DNA of 64,000 nucleotides from positions 186,001-250,000 of the forward strand of contig CAWATX010000001.1 of NCBI GenBank assembly GCA_963785065.1. Reading direction: 5' to 3'. Source of the stretch: CAVSRC01 sp963785065. Its GTDB lineage: Bacteria > Pseudomonadota > Alphaproteobacteria > Rhizobiales > Kaistiaceae. A program made the translations under genes and the position numbers. Of this stretch, positions 8,219 through 16,761 are shown one piece after another (the stretch's first letter is position 1; every line of letters starts with the position of its first letter). The notes beneath the pieces were generated by a model. It saw nothing but the letters and a program-made list of their open reading frames with translations. It ran no database searches and had not been told where the DNA came from.

Positions 8219-8713
8219 TCAGGCCGAGAGCTGGCTGAAGATCGTCGCGGCGCCGGTCGCCTGGATGCCCTTGCCGCCTTCCGGCTCGAAATTGAGGGTC
8301 TTCACCACGCCGTCATCGACCAGCATGGAGAAACGCTTGGCGCGCGTGCCGAGGCCTGCGGCCGACATGTCGACCGTCAGGCCAAGCGCCGCGGCATAGT
8401 CGCCGTTGCCGTCGGCAACGAAGTCGAGCTTGTCCTCGGCGTTGAGCGCCTCGGCCCAGGCCCGCATGACATGGGCGTCGTTGACCGCCATCACCACGAC
8501 GCGGTCGACGCCGTTGTCTTTCAGCGTGGCGGCATTGGCGAGGAACTGCGGGATATGTGCGTAGTGGCAGGTGGTTGTGAAGGCGCCGGGAACGCCGATG
8601 AAGACCACCTTCTGGCCCTTGAACAGCGTGTCGACCGTTACCTGCTGGATGTCACCCTCGCCCTTCTTCACGCGGAAAGAGCCCGCCGGGAGGCGGTCGC
8701 CCACCTTGATCAT
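8219..8713 (-). CDS. Peroxiredoxin, Prx5-type, single cysteine
   Basis: 164-residue thiol peroxidase of the Prx5/hybrid group, reducing H2O2 and alkyl hydroperoxides. The peroxidatic cysteine is C49 in PGAFTTTCHYAHIP; the family usually has PGAFTPTCS, so the Pro and Ser around the active site are replaced by Thr and His. C49 is the only cysteine in the protein, so it must work as a 1-Cys enzyme recycled by an external thiol such as glutathione or glutaredoxin. AGGAG lies seven bases upstream of the ATG. It is convergent with rnhA, with only six bases between the stops. Confidence 0.92.
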   Translation of the reverse strand: MIKVGDRLPAGSFRVKKGEGDIQQVTVDTLFKGQKVVFIGVPGAFTTTCHYAHIPQFLANAATLKDNGVDRVVVMAVNDAHVMRAWAEALNAEDKLDFVADGNGDYAAALGLTVDMSAAGLGTRAKRFSMLVDDGVVKTLNFEPEGGKGIQATGAATIFSQLSA

Positions 8714-8759
8714 CGTCGTCTCCTGATTGCCTGCCAGTTGAGGTTGTCTCGACGAGGAC

Positions 8760-9605
8760 TTAGTTCACCGGCTGGCTTTCGTCGAGTGTCAGTGTCTGCT
8801 CGACGGCGCGGGTGCCGACCGCCATGGTGACGCGGATCGTGGCGCCGGCGATCGGCGTCTTGGCACCGAGGCGGCTGAACTTGACGTCGTAGAGCACCTT
8901 GCCCTTGTCGCGGCCGGCAAAGACCGGGGCAAAGGGGGCCCAGTCCTCAGGCCCCTCGACCAGGAACTTGGGCTGGTCGCCGTCCGGCATGGTCGCCGCC
9001 ACCCGGAAGACCGGGTGGGCGTCGGTGCCGCCCGTGCGAGCAATGCTGTCGACCGCGAACTGGCCCGGCTGTGGCGGCCCCGGCAGGCGGGCCCGCGCGG
9101 TCGCCAGAACCGCCTCGGTCGCCGCGTCGTTCTCGCCCGGCGGAACGGTCAGGCGGGCGACGACCTCGTCCGGAATGCAGACCTCCGCGCACACGCCGAG
9201 ACGCACGGTAAGCGCGATCTCGACCGGCATCTTCGGGTCGGTCACCCTGGCGCGAAAAGGCAGCACGACGCCACCGACATAGACGTTGGTGACGCTGTAG
9301 CCGTCGTCGACCACCTCGGGCACCGGGAAGGAGACTGTCGGCTTGTCCAGATTGTACGAGGCCGAAAAATCGAACTGGGGCGCGATGCCGGCGGTGCCGG
9401 GGTTGCGCCAATAGGTCTTCCAATGGGGCGGCAGGGCAATCTCGATGGCGCCGTTGATGGTGCCATCGGCATCGAGGCCGGAGGCGAACAGGCGGACCAT
9501 GGCCTTCTGTCCCTGGCCCCAATCGCCGGTGGCGGCGAAAGCCGGCGCGGCAAGAGCGAGCATCAGGGCGGCCAGCCCGAGGAGCGGTTTCAGCAGGTGT
9601 TTCAT
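8760..9605 (-). CDS. Periplasmic DsbD alpha-domain-like protein
   Basis: 281-residue secreted protein with a clear signal peptide (MKHLLKPLLGLAALMLALAA, cleavage near AFA-A). It resembles the N-terminal alpha domain of DsbD/ScsB: HWKTYWRNPG, a beta-sandwich pattern, and the CxxxC-type pair in LGVCAEVCIPDE. It lacks the membrane and C-terminal thioredoxin domains of full DsbD, so it cannot import electrons itself and probably exchanges thiols with another periplasmic protein. Start: MKHLL is preferred; an ATG four codons upstream (9617) is possible. Its position next to oxidase assembly genes could link it to thiol handling in copper-centre assembly, which is an inference. Confidence 0.8.
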   Translation of the reverse strand: MKHLLKPLLGLAALMLALAAPAFAATGDWGQGQKAMVRLFASGLDADGTINGAIEIALPPHWKTYWRNPGTAGIAPQFDFSASYNLDKPTVSFPVPEVVDDGYSVTNVYVGGVVLPFRARVTDPKMPVEIALTVRLGVCAEVCIPDEVVARLTVPPGENDAATEAVLATARARLPGPPQPGQFAVDSIARTGGTDAHPVFRVAATMPDGDQPKFLVEGPEDWAPFAPVFAGRDKGKVLYDVKFSRLGAKTPIAGATIRVTMAVGTRAVEQTLTLDESQPVN

Positions 9606-9767
9606 GATCCGGACCATAGTGCGCGCAATCGCAAGGGGCGATCAACACCGTCTGGCGCTGCCTTCATTTGTTCGTGAGACACTTTTGCCATAGCGGCGCG
9701 TGGACCCCACCGACGGTCCTGCGCAGGCATTCCATCCGGCCGGGAAAGGCTCTAGGCTTCCCGCATC

Positions 9768-10379
9768 ATGGCCATGCCTCCGCATAGCGCTCCGAAGGGC
9801 CGGGGCTATCTCGACGGCCAGTTCCTCATCGCCATGCCGACGATGCAGGACAGCCGTTTTGCCCGCACGGTGGTGTTCATCTGCGCCCATTCGGCCGACG
9901 GCGCCATGGGCATCACCATCAACCAGCCGGCGCCGGAGGTGACCTTCCAGGACCTGCTGGTTCAGCTCGACATCATCCCCGAGGGGCCGGAAATCCGCCT
10001 GCCGCCGCCGGCGCAGCGCATGCGTGTGCATCGCGGCGGGCCGGTCGAGACGGGGCGCGGCTTCGTGCTGCACAGCGCCGACTACTATGCCGAGAACTCG
10101 ACGCTGCCGATCAGCGAGAGCATCTCGCTGACGGCAACGCTGGAGATCCTGAAGGCGATCGCCGCCGGCAACGGGCCGGAGAACGCGCTGCTGGCGCTGG
10201 GTTATGCCGGATGGGCGCCGGGACAGCTGGAAAGCGAGATCCAGGCGAATGGCTGGCTGCACTGCCCGGCCCGGCCCGATGTGATCTTCGACCCGGACCT
10301 CGAGGGCAAATACGACCGCGCGCTGGCGCTGATCGGCGTCGATGTGACGCGGCTCTCCGGCGAGGCCGGTCACGCCTGA
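9768..10379 (+). CDS. YqgE/AlgH family protein (UPF0301)
   Basis: 203-residue member of the YqgE/AlgH family. Seen are GQFLIAMPTMQDSRFARTVVFICAH near the start, GAMGITINQP, the HRGGPVETGRGFVLHS segment, and GYAGWAPGQLESEIQANGWLHCP. These form the usual compact alpha/beta fold, whose biochemical role is not established despite the AlgH link to alginate regulation in Pseudomonas. In alphaproteobacteria it is often found next to a peroxiredoxin and a DsbD-like gene, as here. The gene ends ten bases inside the 3' end of the convergent SURF1 gene. Confidence 0.92.
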   Translation: MAMPPHSAPKGRGYLDGQFLIAMPTMQDSRFARTVVFICAHSADGAMGITINQPAPEVTFQDLLVQLDIIPEGPEIRLPPPAQRMRVHRGGPVETGRGFVLHSADYYAENSTLPISESISLTATLEILKAIAAGNGPENALLALGYAGWAPGQLESEIQANGWLHCPARPDVIFDPDLEGKYDRALALIGVDVTRLSGEAGHA

Positions 10380-11158
10380 GTGTGCCTCTCCGCCCGCCTG
10401 TCCTTCAGACGCCGCACCAGATAGGGCACGTAGACCAGCGCCAGGCTGAACGCGAGGCCGTACCAGGTGATGATGTAGCCGAGGTGGTTGTTGGGGAAGA
10501 TCACCCGGGTCTCGCCGCCCTGGGGCAGGCCGCCGGGGCGGTTCGGATCGAAGCGCTCGTCGATGATGTAGGGCGCCACTTGCGACGCCGGCAGGCCTTG
10601 CGCGGCGGCATAGAGCGCCGGATCGCGCGAGAACCACTGATCCTTGGCAGCATTGTCGGCTGGCATGAACCATGAGCGGCGGCCCGGCTGACGGAGAATG
10701 CCGGTGACCGTCGTCTCGCCCTCGACCTGGCCCTCGGCGCGGGTCGCCGGATCGACCTTGGCCGCCGGCACGAAACCCCGGTTGACATAGACGATCCAAC
10801 CGCCGTCGGTGGTGAACGGCGTCATGACGAAATAGCCGGGACCGCCGATCGGTCCCTTCGGCTCGGTCAACGTGTAGATGACGTGAATCTCGTGCGCGTT
10901 GTCGAAACGGCCGGCGACCGTGACCGGCTGGTATTCACTTTTTGCGAGATCGAGCGCCGGCCAGTCGCGCGGCGTGGGCGCGGCCACCGGATCGGCCTTG
11001 AGCCCGGCACTCACCCGGGCGATCAGCGCCTCCTTCCAGTGCAGGCGTTGCACCTGCCAGGTGCCCAGCCCGCAGAGGATGACGAGCGCGACCAGGACCG
11101 CCGCGGACTGCCACAGCAGGCCGCCGGTACTGGCGGGTTTTGCCTGTGCCTCGGTCAT
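10370..11158 (-). CDS. SURF1 family cytochrome oxidase assembly protein
   Basis: Inner-membrane assembly factor for aa3-type cytochrome c oxidase, thought to help supply heme a to subunit I. This 262-residue protein has one membrane segment near each end (about 16-34 and 228-247) flanking a periplasmic domain. Family signs are LGTWQVQRLHWKEALI at the first helix, GPGYFVMTPF, VYVNRGFVP, and NNHLGYIITWYGLAFSLALVYV at the second helix. It is the last gene of the oxidase operon, six bases after DUF983. Its 3' end overlaps that of yqgE by ten bases. Confidence 0.95.
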   Translation of the reverse strand: MTEAQAKPASTGGLLWQSAAVLVALVILCGLGTWQVQRLHWKEALIARVSAGLKADPVAAPTPRDWPALDLAKSEYQPVTVAGRFDNAHEIHVIYTLTEPKGPIGGPGYFVMTPFTTDGGWIVYVNRGFVPAAKVDPATRAEGQVEGETTVTGILRQPGRRSWFMPADNAAKDQWFSRDPALYAAAQGLPASQVAPYIIDERFDPNRPGGLPQGGETRVIFPNNHLGYIITWYGLAFSLALVYVPYLVRRLKDRRAERHTQA

Positions 11159-11164
11159 GCGGGA

Positions 11165-11548
11165 TCAGCCGTCGGAAATGCGGCCGAGTTCTGCCCTGTG
11201 GCGGTATTGCTGGGCGATCATCAGGCCCTTCAGCGGCCGCAGCAGGCCAATCGACAGGCCGAGCACCAGCGGAACGAGGATGACCGCCATCAGCCAGTAG
11301 GGCGGGTTGAAACTGACCTCGATGTACAAAGCCAGGCCGACGACGATGAAGCCGACGATCATCATGATGAAGACGGCCGGGCCGTCGCCGGCATCGGCGA
11401 AATCGAATTCGAGGCCGCAGTTCTGGCAGCTGGGCGCCACGGTGAGGAACCCACTGAACAGACGCCCCTCGCCGCAGCGCGGACAACGCCCGTGCCAGCC
11501 GACCGAGATCGGCTGTGGCGGATAGAGAGCCTTGTCCTCAGAATTCAT
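11165..11548 (-). CDS. DUF983 family membrane protein
   Basis: 127-residue protein typical of the DUF983 family found in alphaproteobacterial oxidase operons. An N-terminal zinc-ribbon-like part carries two CxxC pairs (CPRCGEG and CQNCGLEF), followed by two membrane helices (about 50-100). Function is unknown. The position between coxC and SURF1 suggests a part in oxidase biogenesis or metal handling; this comes from gene order only. It follows coxC by 21 bases and precedes SURF1 by six, so it should be co-transcribed with both. Confidence 0.9.
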   Translation of the reverse strand: MNSEDKALYPPQPISVGWHGRCPRCGEGRLFSGFLTVAPSCQNCGLEFDFADAGDGPAVFIMMIVGFIVVGLALYIEVSFNPPYWLMAVILVPLVLGLSIGLLRPLKGLMIAQQYRHRAELGRISDG

Positions 11549-11569
11549 GGCCAGACGCCAGAGGCGCGG

Positions 11570-12409
11570 TCAGCCGTGATGGATCGGCGCGCCCCAGCCA
11601 CCCCAGATATAAATACAGAAGAACAGGAAAAGCCAGACCACGTCAACGAAATGCCAGTACCAGGCGGCCGCTTCGAAGCCAAAATGCTGCTTCGAGCTGA
11701 AATCCCCCTTGACCGCGCGGATGAGGCAGACGGTCAGGAAGATGGTGCCGACGATGACGTGGAAGCCGTGGAATCCGGTCGCCATGAAGAAGGTGGCGCC
11801 GAAGATGTTGCCGCCGAACGAGAACGGCGCGTGGGCGTATTCATAGGCCTGTACCGAGGTGAAGGTGAGGCCGAGAACCACGGTCAGGATCAGCCCCCAG
11901 ACCAGTCCCTTGCGGTCGTCGTGGAGGAGCGAATGATGCGCCCAGGTCACCGTGGTGCCCGAGGTCAGAAGGATGAGCGTGTTGAGCAGCGGCAGGTGCC
12001 AGGGGTCGAAGACCTCGATGCCCTTCGGCGGCCAGTGACCGCCGGTGAACGCCGCCTTCACGATCTGGATGGTGCTGTCGGCGGAGAGGCTTGAATCGAA
12101 GAAGGCCCAGAACCAGGCGACGAAGAACATCACCTCCGAGGCGATGAACAGGATCATGCCGTAGCGCAGGCCGAGCGCAACGACGGAGGTGTGGAAGCCC
12201 TCGTGCGCCTCCTTGATGACGTCGCGCCACCAGACCAGCATCGTGTAGAGCACGCCGATGATGCCTGGCGCGACCAGCCAGATGCTGGCGCCGTGCATGA
12301 ACGAGATCGTGCCGATCGCCAGGACGAAGGCCGAAATGGCGCCGAGGACCGGCCACGGGCTCGGGTCGACCAGGTGATAGGGATGTTGCTTCGCGTGCGC
12401 CTCAGCCAT
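11570..12409 (-). CDS. ctaE: Cytochrome c oxidase subunit III
   Basis: Subunit III of the aa3 oxidase in the inner membrane, 279 residues with seven membrane segments. Seen are WPVLGAISAFVLAIGT, the EVMFFVAWFWAFF segment with the conserved Glu in helix III, HWPPKGIEVFDPW, TGFHGFHVIVGT and the C-terminal AAWYWHFVDVVWLFLFFCIYIWG. The start is set at MAEAHAKQHPYHLVDPSPWP, which matches the family; the frame is open upstream, but that part overlaps ctaG and has no family similarity. The 52-base gap to ctaG is the largest within the operon's assembly section. Confidence 0.98.
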   Translation of the reverse strand: MAEAHAKQHPYHLVDPSPWPVLGAISAFVLAIGTISFMHGASIWLVAPGIIGVLYTMLVWWRDVIKEAHEGFHTSVVALGLRYGMILFIASEVMFFVAWFWAFFDSSLSADSTIQIVKAAFTGGHWPPKGIEVFDPWHLPLLNTLILLTSGTTVTWAHHSLLHDDRKGLVWGLILTVVLGLTFTSVQAYEYAHAPFSFGGNIFGATFFMATGFHGFHVIVGTIFLTVCLIRAVKGDFSSKQHFGFEAAAWYWHFVDVVWLFLFFCIYIWGGWGAPIHHG

Positions 12410-12461
12410 GGTTCCAGTGCTCCAGGATCGTCCCCCGCCGCTCAGCAAGCGGCAGTGGGCG

Positions 12462-13067
12462 TCAAAGCGGGTCTTCCCCCGATGTCGTCGCCGCCGAAGC
12501 GACAGATTTCGGCTTAGCCGGATAGAAACTGTAGGAAAGCGTGATGGTGGTGATGTTCTGCAGGTTGGGGTCGTCGGCATAGGCCGGATCGACGAAGAAG
12601 CTGACCCCGAGCTCCTTCTGCTCGCCAGGCGCCAGCGTCTGCTCGGTGAAGCAGAAGCAGGCGATCTTGTTGAAATAGGCGCCAGCCTGATCCGGCGCGA
12701 CGTTGAACGCGGCGGTGCCGGTCTCGGTCTTGTCCGTGCGGTTTTCGGCGAGGAACGAGACGGTGCCGACCTCGCCAAGCTTGACGTCGACCGAGCGCTT
12801 CACCGGGCGGAAGCTCCAGCCGAGATTGTTCGAGATGTTGCTGTCGAAGCGAACGGTGACGACGCGGTCGAGCACCTTCTTGGGCGCAGCCAGAGCGCGG
12901 CGGGTGGTGCCACCATAGCCGGTCACCTGGCAGAAGATTCGGTAGAGCGGCACGGCGGCGAAGGACATGCCGACCATGCCGGCGACGAAGACCAGCAGGA
13001 CCGCGGCGGTGAGGCCGAAACTGATGCGCCGGCGCGGCGCTGGCTTCAACGCTTTCGCCATCGTCAC
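12462..13067 (-). CDS. ctaG: Cytochrome c oxidase assembly protein CtaG (Cox11)
   Basis: Membrane-anchored copper chaperone that delivers copper to the CuB site of subunit I. This 201-residue protein has a short cytoplasmic N-terminus, one membrane helix (about 18-40) and a periplasmic domain. The copper-binding cysteines are in the FCQVTGYGG and KIACFCFTEQTLAPGE segments, with VFFVDP-like and ITLSYSFYP blocks at the C-terminus. The GTG start at 13067 overlaps the TGA of the preceding small CoxF ORF (GTGA), suggesting coupling; an ATG two codons downstream (13061) is an alternative. Confidence 0.96.
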   Translation of the reverse strand: MTMAKALKPAPRRRISFGLTAAVLLVFVAGMVGMSFAAVPLYRIFCQVTGYGGTTRRALAAPKKVLDRVVTVRFDSNISNNLGWSFRPVKRSVDVKLGEVGTVSFLAENRTDKTETGTAAFNVAPDQAGAYFNKIACFCFTEQTLAPGEQKELGVSFFVDPAYADDPNLQNITTITLSYSFYPAKPKSVASAATTSGEDPL

Positions 13068-13237
13068 ATCGGGGGCGTCAGCGCGTTCTGACCAAGGCGG
13101 ACGATGGTCAGGACGAAGAACAGGACGACGAGAACGGCGAGCGCGATCGCCGTCGCCAACGCGCGGGTGCGCCGCCGCTTCTGTTGCGCTTCAGTCAGGC
13201 GCACGCCGTCGTTACCGTCAACCGTCATCACCGTCAT
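13064..13237 (-). CDS. CoxF-like small membrane protein in the oxidase operon
   Basis: 57-residue ORF between ctaB and ctaG. A polar N-terminus with LTEAQQKRRRTRALA is followed by one strong membrane helix (about 26-46, ending FFVLTIVRLG) and a short tail NALTPPM. Small proteins of this kind at this position are common in alphaproteobacterial aa3 operons and are often labelled CoxF; their job is not known. Its ATG overlaps the ctaB stop (ATGA) and its TGA overlaps the GTG of ctaG, so it is coupled on both sides. Its conserved place and ideal overlaps make a genuine gene likely despite the size. Confidence 0.85.
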   Translation of the reverse strand: MTVMTVDGNDGVRLTEAQQKRRRTRALATAIALAVLVVLFFVLTIVRLGQNALTPPM

Positions 13238-14172
13238 GCCGCGAGCCCCGTGAAGCCCTTCTCAGCCAGGATAACCGCGAAGAGCAGAAACAGATAGAGA
13301 AGCGAGAAGGTGAACAGCCGCCGCGCCGGCAGCTTGGCGGCGTCGCCCTCCGGCATGCGGAAGACGGCCCAGGCGAGCGCGACGAAGACGGCGCCAAGGC
13401 CGCCGGCGATCACCGCATAGGTCCACGAGGTGACGCCGGTGAGCGGCGGCAGGACCGCCGCAGCAAGCGCCAGGATGACCGCATAGGCAAGGATGTGACG
13501 CTTGGTCGAAGCCTCGCCGGCAACGACCGGCAGCATGGGCACGCCGGCCTTGGCGTAGTCGTCGGACTTGTAGAGCGACAACGCCCAGAAATGCGGCGGC
13601 GTCCACAGGAAGATGATGAGAAACAGGGTAAGGCTTTCCAGGCTCACCCCGCCGGTCACCGCCGCCCAGCCGACCATCGGCGGCAGCGCGCCGGCGGCGC
13701 CGCCGATGACGATGTTTTGCGGCGTCGAACGCTTGAGCCACATCGTGTACACGACGACGTAGAAAGCGATGGTGAAGGCGAGCAGGCCGGCTGCAACGAC
13801 GTTGGTGGCAAGCCCGAGGAAGACCACCGAGCCGACCGCCAGCGGCAGGCCGAAGGCGAGCGCTTCGCCGGCCGTCAGACGGCCGGCCGGTACCGGCCGC
13901 TTCATCGTGCGGCGCATGACCGCGTCGATGTCGGCGTCGTACCACATGTTGAGCGCGCCCGAGGCGCCGGCGCCAACGGCGATGGCGAGAAGCGCCTCGA
14001 AGCCGATCACCGGGTTGAGGCCGACCGGCGCGATCGCCATGCCGACGAAGGCGGTGAACACGACCAGCGACATCACCCGCGGCTTGAGCAGGGCGATGTA
14101 GTCGCCGACGCTGCCGCCATCGAGCACCAGTTCGGTGCCGAGCGTTGCGTCCACTTCGTCCGAGTAGGCCAT
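13234..14172 (-). CDS. ctaB: Heme O synthase (protoheme IX farnesyltransferase)
   Basis: Transfers a farnesyl group to heme B to make heme O, the precursor of heme A for cytochrome oxidase. This 312-residue UbiA-superfamily membrane protein has about nine helices. The two Asp-rich motifs are visible: NMWYDADIDAVMRRTMKRP and YKSDDYAKAGVPMLPV, with LWTPPHFWALS just before the second. The gene follows coxA by 28 bases and its stop overlaps the CoxF start by four bases. Confidence 0.97.
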   Translation of the reverse strand: MAYSDEVDATLGTELVLDGGSVGDYIALLKPRVMSLVVFTAFVGMAIAPVGLNPVIGFEALLAIAVGAGASGALNMWYDADIDAVMRRTMKRPVPAGRLTAGEALAFGLPLAVGSVVFLGLATNVVAAGLLAFTIAFYVVVYTMWLKRSTPQNIVIGGAAGALPPMVGWAAVTGGVSLESLTLFLIIFLWTPPHFWALSLYKSDDYAKAGVPMLPVVAGEASTKRHILAYAVILALAAAVLPPLTGVTSWTYAVIAGGLGAVFVALAWAVFRMPEGDAAKLPARRLFTFSLLYLFLLFAVILAEKGFTGLAA

Positions 14173-14200
14173 GTGCGTCCTTTGTCCCTACTGCCGTCGC

Positions 14201-15814
14201 CTAACGGATGCGCGGCAGGGTCTCCCACTGGTGGAAGGGCGGCGGCGAGGAGAGCATCCACTCCAGCGTGTTGGCGCCCTCACCCCACGGATTGTCGCCG
14301 GCGATGCGCTTCTTCTGGAAGGCTTCCCACATCGTGTAGAGGAAGATCAGCACGCCGACGCCCGCGATGTAGGAGCCGATCGAGGAGACGTAGTTCCAGC
14401 CGGCGAAGGCATCGGGATAGTCGGCATAGCGGCGCGGCATGCCGGCCAGGCCGAGGAAGTGCTGCGGGAAGAAGACCAGATTGACGCCGACGAACGTGAC
14501 CCAGAAGTGAATGTTGGCCAGCTTCTCGTTGTACATGTAGCCGCTCATCTTCGGGAACCAGTAGTACCAGCCGGCGAAGATGGTGAAGACGGCGCCCAGC
14601 GACAGCACGTAGTGGAAGTGGGCAACGACGAAGTAGGTGTCCTGCAGCACGTAGTCGAGGCCGGCATTGGCCAGCATCACCCCGGTGACGCCGCCGACGG
14701 TGAACAGGAAGATGAAGCCGATCGCCCACAGCATCGGTGTGCGGAATTCGATCGAGCCGCCCCACATGGTGGCGATCCACGAGAACACCTTCACGCCGGT
14801 CGGCACCGCGATGACCATGGTGGCGGCGACGAAATAGGCCTGCAGGTCGAGCGACAGGCCGACGGTGTACATGTGGTGGGCCCAGACCACGAAGCCGATG
14901 AAACCGATGGCGACCATGGCGTAGGCCATGCCCATGTAGCCGAAGACCGGCTTCTTGGAGAAGGTCGAGATGATCTGGCTGATCATGCCGAAGCCCGGCA
15001 GGATGAGGATGTAGACCTCGGGGTGGCCGAAGAACCAGAACAGGTGCTGGAAGAGCACCGGGTCGCCGCCCTGGTCGGGCTTGAAGAAGGCGGTGCCGAA
15101 GTTGCGGTCGGTCAGGAGCATGGTGATGGCGCCGGCCAGCACCGGCAGGGCCAACAGCAACAGGAACGTCGTAACCAGGATCGACCAGACGAAGAGCGGC
15201 ATCTTGTGCAGCGTCATGCCCGGCGCGCGCATGTTGAAGATGGTGGTGATGAAGTTGATGGCGCCGAGGATCGACGAAGCGCCGGCCAGGTGGAGCGACA
15301 GGATCGCAAAGTCCATCGCCGGGCCGGGCTGGCCGGTGGTCGACAGCGGCGGGTAGATGGTCCAGCCGCCACCGACGCCGTGGGCGCCCGGGGCGCTCGG
15401 CATGAACAGCGAGATGACCAGCAGCGCGAAGGCCGGAGGCAGCAGCCAGAACGAGATGTTGTTCATGCGCGGGAAGGCCATGTCCGGCGCACCGATCATG
15501 ATCGGCACGAACCAGTTGCCGAAGCCGCCGATCATCGCTGGCATGACCATGAAGAAGATCATGATCAGGCCGTGCGCGGTGACGAAGACGTTGAAGAGCT
15601 CCGGATCGCCGAAGATCTGCAGACCCGGCTCCATCAGCTCCATGCGCATGGCCACCGACAGGGCGCCACCGATGACGCCGGTGCAGATGGCGAAGATAAG
15701 GTACATCGTGCCGATGTCCTTATGATTGGTGGAATAGAGCCACCGGCGCCATCCCGTCGGATGCGCGTGCGCGTGCGCTTCGCTATGCGCCTGATACCCT
15801 GCGCTGGTCGCCAT
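14201..15814 (-). CDS. ctaD: Cytochrome c oxidase subunit I
   Basis: Catalytic subunit of aa3-type cytochrome c oxidase, holding heme a and the heme a3-CuB centre; 537 residues with about twelve membrane helices. Diagnostic segments are STNHKDIGTMYLIF, the heme a His in FVTAHGLIMIFFMVMPAM, the CuB loop WFFGHPEVYILILPGFG with the His-Tyr pair, WAHHMYTVG, the K-channel-type TGVKVFSWIATMWGG, and VVAHFHYVLS with the two heme ligands. The N-terminus has a His-rich stretch (HSEAHAHAHP). It is flanked by coxB upstream and ctaB downstream, all in the same orientation. Confidence 0.99.
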   Translation of the reverse strand: MATSAGYQAHSEAHAHAHPTGWRRWLYSTNHKDIGTMYLIFAICTGVIGGALSVAMRMELMEPGLQIFGDPELFNVFVTAHGLIMIFFMVMPAMIGGFGNWFVPIMIGAPDMAFPRMNNISFWLLPPAFALLVISLFMPSAPGAHGVGGGWTIYPPLSTTGQPGPAMDFAILSLHLAGASSILGAINFITTIFNMRAPGMTLHKMPLFVWSILVTTFLLLLALPVLAGAITMLLTDRNFGTAFFKPDQGGDPVLFQHLFWFFGHPEVYILILPGFGMISQIISTFSKKPVFGYMGMAYAMVAIGFIGFVVWAHHMYTVGLSLDLQAYFVAATMVIAVPTGVKVFSWIATMWGGSIEFRTPMLWAIGFIFLFTVGGVTGVMLANAGLDYVLQDTYFVVAHFHYVLSLGAVFTIFAGWYYWFPKMSGYMYNEKLANIHFWVTFVGVNLVFFPQHFLGLAGMPRRYADYPDAFAGWNYVSSIGSYIAGVGVLIFLYTMWEAFQKKRIAGDNPWGEGANTLEWMLSSPPPFHQWETLPRIR

Positions 15815-15861
15815 ACCTGTCTCCTTTAGATCGAGCCTCGCCCGCTGCTGCGGCGGCGGCC

Positions 15862-16758
15862 CTAGTCCTGAGCGGTCGCGACCTTGGTCGCGTCCGATTT
15901 CTTCACGGCTGCGGCAAGCTGCTTGTTGGCAGTGTCGAGATCCTTGACGGCGGTCTTGGCCCAGGCGTCGAACTTGTCCTGGCTGACCGCCTCGACGGCG
16001 ATCGGCATGAAGGCATGGTCGCGGCCGCAGAGCTCAGAACACTGGCCGTAATAGGTGCCCGGCTTGTCGACCCGGAACCAGGTCTCGTTCAGCCGACCGG
16101 GAATGGCGTCGATCTTGATGCCGAAGGAGGGCACCGCGAAGGAATGGATGACGTCGGCGCCGATGACCTGCATGCGCACGACCACGCCCACCGGCACGAC
16201 CATCTTGTTGTCGACGGCCAAGAGCCGCGGCGTGCCGGTCGGGTTGCCGTCCTTGTCGCGCAAGAGCAGCGAATCGAAGGTGAGGTCGCCGTTGTCCGGG
16301 TATTCGTAGGTCCAGTACCACTGGCTGCCGGTCGCCTTGATGGTGAGCTGCTTGTCCTTGGCGGGATCGAAGCCGGCGATGGCGCGGGCCGGATCGTGCT
16401 CAGCGAAGAGCAGCGCGAAGGAGGGCACCGCGATACCGACCAGAATGAGGATCGGCACCACCGTCCAGATCACCTCGATCAGCGTGTTGTGCGAGACCTT
16501 CGAGGGGACCGGGTTGGCCTTGGCGTTGAAGCGCATCATCACATAGATGAGCAGCGCCAGGACAAACAGAACGATCAGCGTGACGACGACCAGCAGGCCG
16601 TTGTCGAACCTGTGGATCATTTCCATGATCGGGGTCGCCGCCGGCTGCAGGTTGATCTCCCAGGGCGAGGCATTGGCCAGAGCCGGTCCGCCCAGCGCCA
16701 TAAGCCCGCCACCGGCCAGCGCCAGACCCAGCGTTGCCCGCTTCAGTGCCGTTCCCAC
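15862..16758 (-). CDS. ctaC: Cytochrome c oxidase subunit II
   Basis: Subunit II carries the CuA centre that accepts electrons from cytochrome c. It has a signal peptide (cleavage near ALANA), two membrane helices (about 50-75 and 95-115) and a periplasmic cupredoxin domain. CuA ligands are visible as His in ADVIHSFAVPSFGIK and the CSELCGRDHAFMPI loop (two Cys, Glu, His, Met). GSQWYWTYEYPD is the aromatic electron-entry region. Start: GTG at 16758 or the adjacent TTG at 16761, both behind a good AGGAG; the open frame further upstream has no family similarity. It is first in the oxidase operon. Confidence 0.97.
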   Translation of the reverse strand: MGTALKRATLGLALAGGGLMALGGPALANASPWEINLQPAATPIMEMIHRFDNGLLVVVTLIVLFVLALLIYVMMRFNAKANPVPSKVSHNTLIEVIWTVVPILILVGIAVPSFALLFAEHDPARAIAGFDPAKDKQLTIKATGSQWYWTYEYPDNGDLTFDSLLLRDKDGNPTGTPRLLAVDNKMVVPVGVVVRMQVIGADVIHSFAVPSFGIKIDAIPGRLNETWFRVDKPGTYYGQCSELCGRDHAFMPIAVEAVSQDKFDAWAKTAVKDLDTANKQLAAAVKKSDATKVATAQD

Positions 16759-16761
16759 CAA

